Positions 7,367 through 8,833 of a stretch of 8,833 bases of DNA are shown piece after piece. Each line of letters starts with the position of its first letter. The first letter of the stretch is position 1. The position numbers were made by a program, and so were the translations under genes. The stretch is from Pseudomonadota bacterium (lineage in GTDB: Bacteria; Pseudomonadota; Gammaproteobacteria; Burkholderiales; Burkholderiaceae_C), in NCBI GenBank assembly GCA_021798395.1, contig JAJZHS010000082.1, forward strand, positions 1-8,833, written 5' to 3'. Below the pieces are notes generated by a model. It was not told the DNA's origin, did not search any database, and saw nothing but the letters and a program-made list of their open reading frames with translations.

Positions 7367-8833
7367 TCAGGCGTCGTCTTCGATCGCCTCGAGCAGCATG
7401 CGCAGCTGGGTACGCCCCTGCCACGTGTTGCTGTCCAGGCGCCACGCCACGTGGGCGCGCGCCGGCAGGAAATCGCTGCGGTTCCAGGCGATGAGCTCGC
7501 GCGTGGCGCCGCCGGCGCGGTCGTCGAGCAGCCGAACGCGCGCGCGCAGGTGCGCGGCGCCGAACTGCCCCTGCTGCAGCACTTCGACGTGGCTGGAGAA
7601 CAGCGGCGGCGCGAAACCCTGGCCCCAGACCTGCGCCTGAAGCAGCGCAGCGGTCTGCACGTCGAACCACTGCGCCGGCAGTTCGCCGTCGACCTCCAGG
7701 CGCCGCGCCAGCAGCGCATCGGACAATTGCTCGGCGGCGACGGCGTCGAACGCGGCGGCGAAGCGCTCGAAACCGTCGGCACGCAGCGTGCACCCGGCGG
7801 CGGCGGCGTGGCCGCCGAAGCGCAGCAGCAGGCCGGGCTCGCGCTTGGCCACCAGATCGAACGCATCGCGCAGGTGAAAACCCGGGATCGAGCGCCCCGA
7901 GCCGCGCAGTTGGCCGTCGCCCGCGGGGGCGAAGACCACGGTCGGCCGATGGTGCAGGTCCTTCAGCTTGCCGGAAACGATTCCGACCACGCCTTCGTGC
8001 CAGTCAGGCGCGTACAGGCAGATCGACGCTCGCGCCGAAGGCTCCCGAGGCAACTCGGCGAGCAGGCGCAGCGCCTCGTCGCGCATCCTGCCCTCGATTC
8101 CGCGGCGCTCGCGGTTGATCGCGTCGAGCGTCTGCGCCAGCTCGGCGGCGCGCTGCGCGTCGTCGGTGATCAGGCACTCGATGCCCACGGTCATGTCGGC
8201 CAGCCGGCCCGCGGCGTTGATGCGCGGCCCCAGCGAAAAACCCAGGTCCAGGCTGCTGGCGCGCGCCGCGTCGCGCCCGGCCGCTTCGAACAGCGCGCGC
8301 AGCCCGGGCTGCATGCGCCCGTCGCGGATGCGGCGCAAGCCCTGCGCGACCAGCAAACGATTGTTCGCGTCCAGCCGCACGACGTCGGCCACCGTGCCCA
8401 GCGCGACCAGATCGAGCAGGCTGTCGAGCCGTGGCTGCGCGGCCTGCGCGAACGCGCCGCGCGCGCGCAGTTCGGCGCGCAGCGCGAGCAGGACGTAGAA
8501 CATGACGCCGACGCCGGCGAGGTTGCGGCTCGGAAAGTCGCATCCCGGCTGGTTCGGGTTGACGATGACCTCGGCCGCGGGCAACTCCGCGCCCGGCAGG
8601 TGGTGGTCGGTGACCAGCACCCGCATGCCGAGTTCGGCGGCACGCATCACGCCATCGATGCTGGCGATGCCGTTGTCGACCGTCACGATCCAATCGGGGC
8701 GGCCGGCCGGATGCCGCGCGACCTCGTCGGCCAGCGCGGGCGACAGGCCGTAGCCGGTGCGAAAGCGGTTCGGCACCAGATAGTCGACCTGCGCGCCGAA
8801 CATGCGCAAGCCGCGCAGCGCGACCGCGCACGC
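7367..8833 (-). CDS. recJ: RecJ single-stranded-DNA-specific 5'-3' exonuclease, N-terminus cut by the window edge
   Basis: 488 codons are visible, ending at the TGA at 7369-7367. The frame runs off the window edge, reading ACAVALRGLRMFGAQ, which is what normally follows the first DHH-family Asp motif, so that motif lies just outside. RecJ degrades single-stranded DNA 5' to 3' using Mn/Mg ions, in RecF-pathway recombination, base excision and mismatch repair. In the visible fragment: VDNG (52-55), DHH (76-78), LGTVADVV (145-152), the GRSIPGFHLRDAF segment (313-325) and the DHHA1-type FGGHAAAAG (339-347), then a C-terminal OB-fold-like region (about 375-488). All match RecJ. The TTG at 8809 is not a real start because homology continues through it. 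The visible part plus the missing first motif region fits the roughly 560-580 residue family length. It is read towards the GGDEF-EAL gene. Confidence 0.96.
   Translation of the reverse strand, partial: ACAVALRGLRMFGAQVDYLVPNRFRTGYGLSPALADEVARHPAGRPDWIVTVDNGIASIDGVMRAAELGMRVLVTDHHLPGAELPAAEVIVNPNQPGCDFPSRNLAGVGVMFYVLLALRAELRARGAFAQAAQPRLDSLLDLVALGTVADVVRLDANNRLLVAQGLRRIRDGRMQPGLRALFEAAGRDAARASSLDLGFSLGPRINAAGRLADMTVGIECLITDDAQRAAELAQTLDAINRERRGIEGRMRDEALRLLAELPREPSARASICLYAPDWHEGVVGIVSGKLKDLHHRPTVVFAPAGDGQLRGSGRSIPGFHLRDAFDLVAKREPGLLLRFGGHAAAAGCTLRADGFERFAAAFDAVAAEQLSDALLARRLEVDGELPAQWFDVQTAALLQAQVWGQGFAPPLFSSHVEVLQQGQFGAAHLRARVRLLDDRAGGATRELIAWNRSDFLPARAHVAWRLDSNTWQGRTQLRMLLEAIEDDA

Noticed and set aside
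7303..7866. N-terminal extension of the GGDEF-EAL frame up to 7866
   Set aside because: It overlaps about 500 bases of recJ and translates to low-complexity Cys/Ser/Arg-rich sequence; the ATG at 7302 directly precedes plausible protein.

Overview
The window is very GC-rich, with strongly G/C-biased third codon positions. It is almost entirely coding and has no phage, transposon, tRNA or CRISPR signature. The gene content (lolD, recJ, a WbpM/PglF-type sugar dehydratase and a large GAF-PAS-GAF-GGDEF-EAL protein) fits a Gram-negative proteobacterium. By feel it is most like a high-GC betaproteobacterium (Burkholderiales-like), but the placement is an inference from composition and gene types.

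Left half (+ strand, 1 to about 3480): the end of an amino-sugar/glycan locus. It holds the C-terminal tail of a left-handed beta-helix sugar acyltransferase (PglD/NeuD-like), a PLP sugar aminotransferase of the DegT/DnrJ/EryC1/StrS family with an extra N-terminal CBS-domain pair, and a membrane-anchored NDP-sugar 4,6-dehydratase (PglF/WbpM/CapD-like). Dehydratase, aminotransferase and acyltransferase are the three steps that turn UDP-GlcNAc into a 4-acylamino-4,6-dideoxy sugar such as UDP-N,N'-diacetylbacillosamine. The most economical reading is therefore a bacillosamine-type, or related QuiNAc4N or legionaminic-acid precursor, pathway for a surface glycan or glycoprotein.

Middle (3489-4172, +): lolD, the ATPase of the LolCDE lipoprotein-release transporter. 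It follows the dehydratase in what looks like the same transcription unit, with no lolC or lolE next to it. The aminotransferase, dehydratase and lolD are joined by ATGA or near-overlapping junctions, which suggests translational coupling.

Right half (- strand, 4195 to 8833): recJ (5' end outside the window) followed by a 1035-residue c-di-GMP signalling protein with GAF, PAS, GAF, GGDEF and EAL domains and an unassigned C-terminal helical segment. The two lie 64 bp apart on one strand and are probably co-transcribed. They converge with lolD across a 22-bp gap in which no terminator hairpin can be seen.

The points most worth following up are the CBS-aminotransferase fusion, the LOV-like PAS domain that has alanine where photoactive LOV domains have cysteine, the unassigned C-terminal domain of the GGDEF-EAL protein (possibly a CZB-like fold without metal ligands), and the separation of lolD from its membrane partners. 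I see no evidence of a wholly new system; the novelty is in domain architecture and context.
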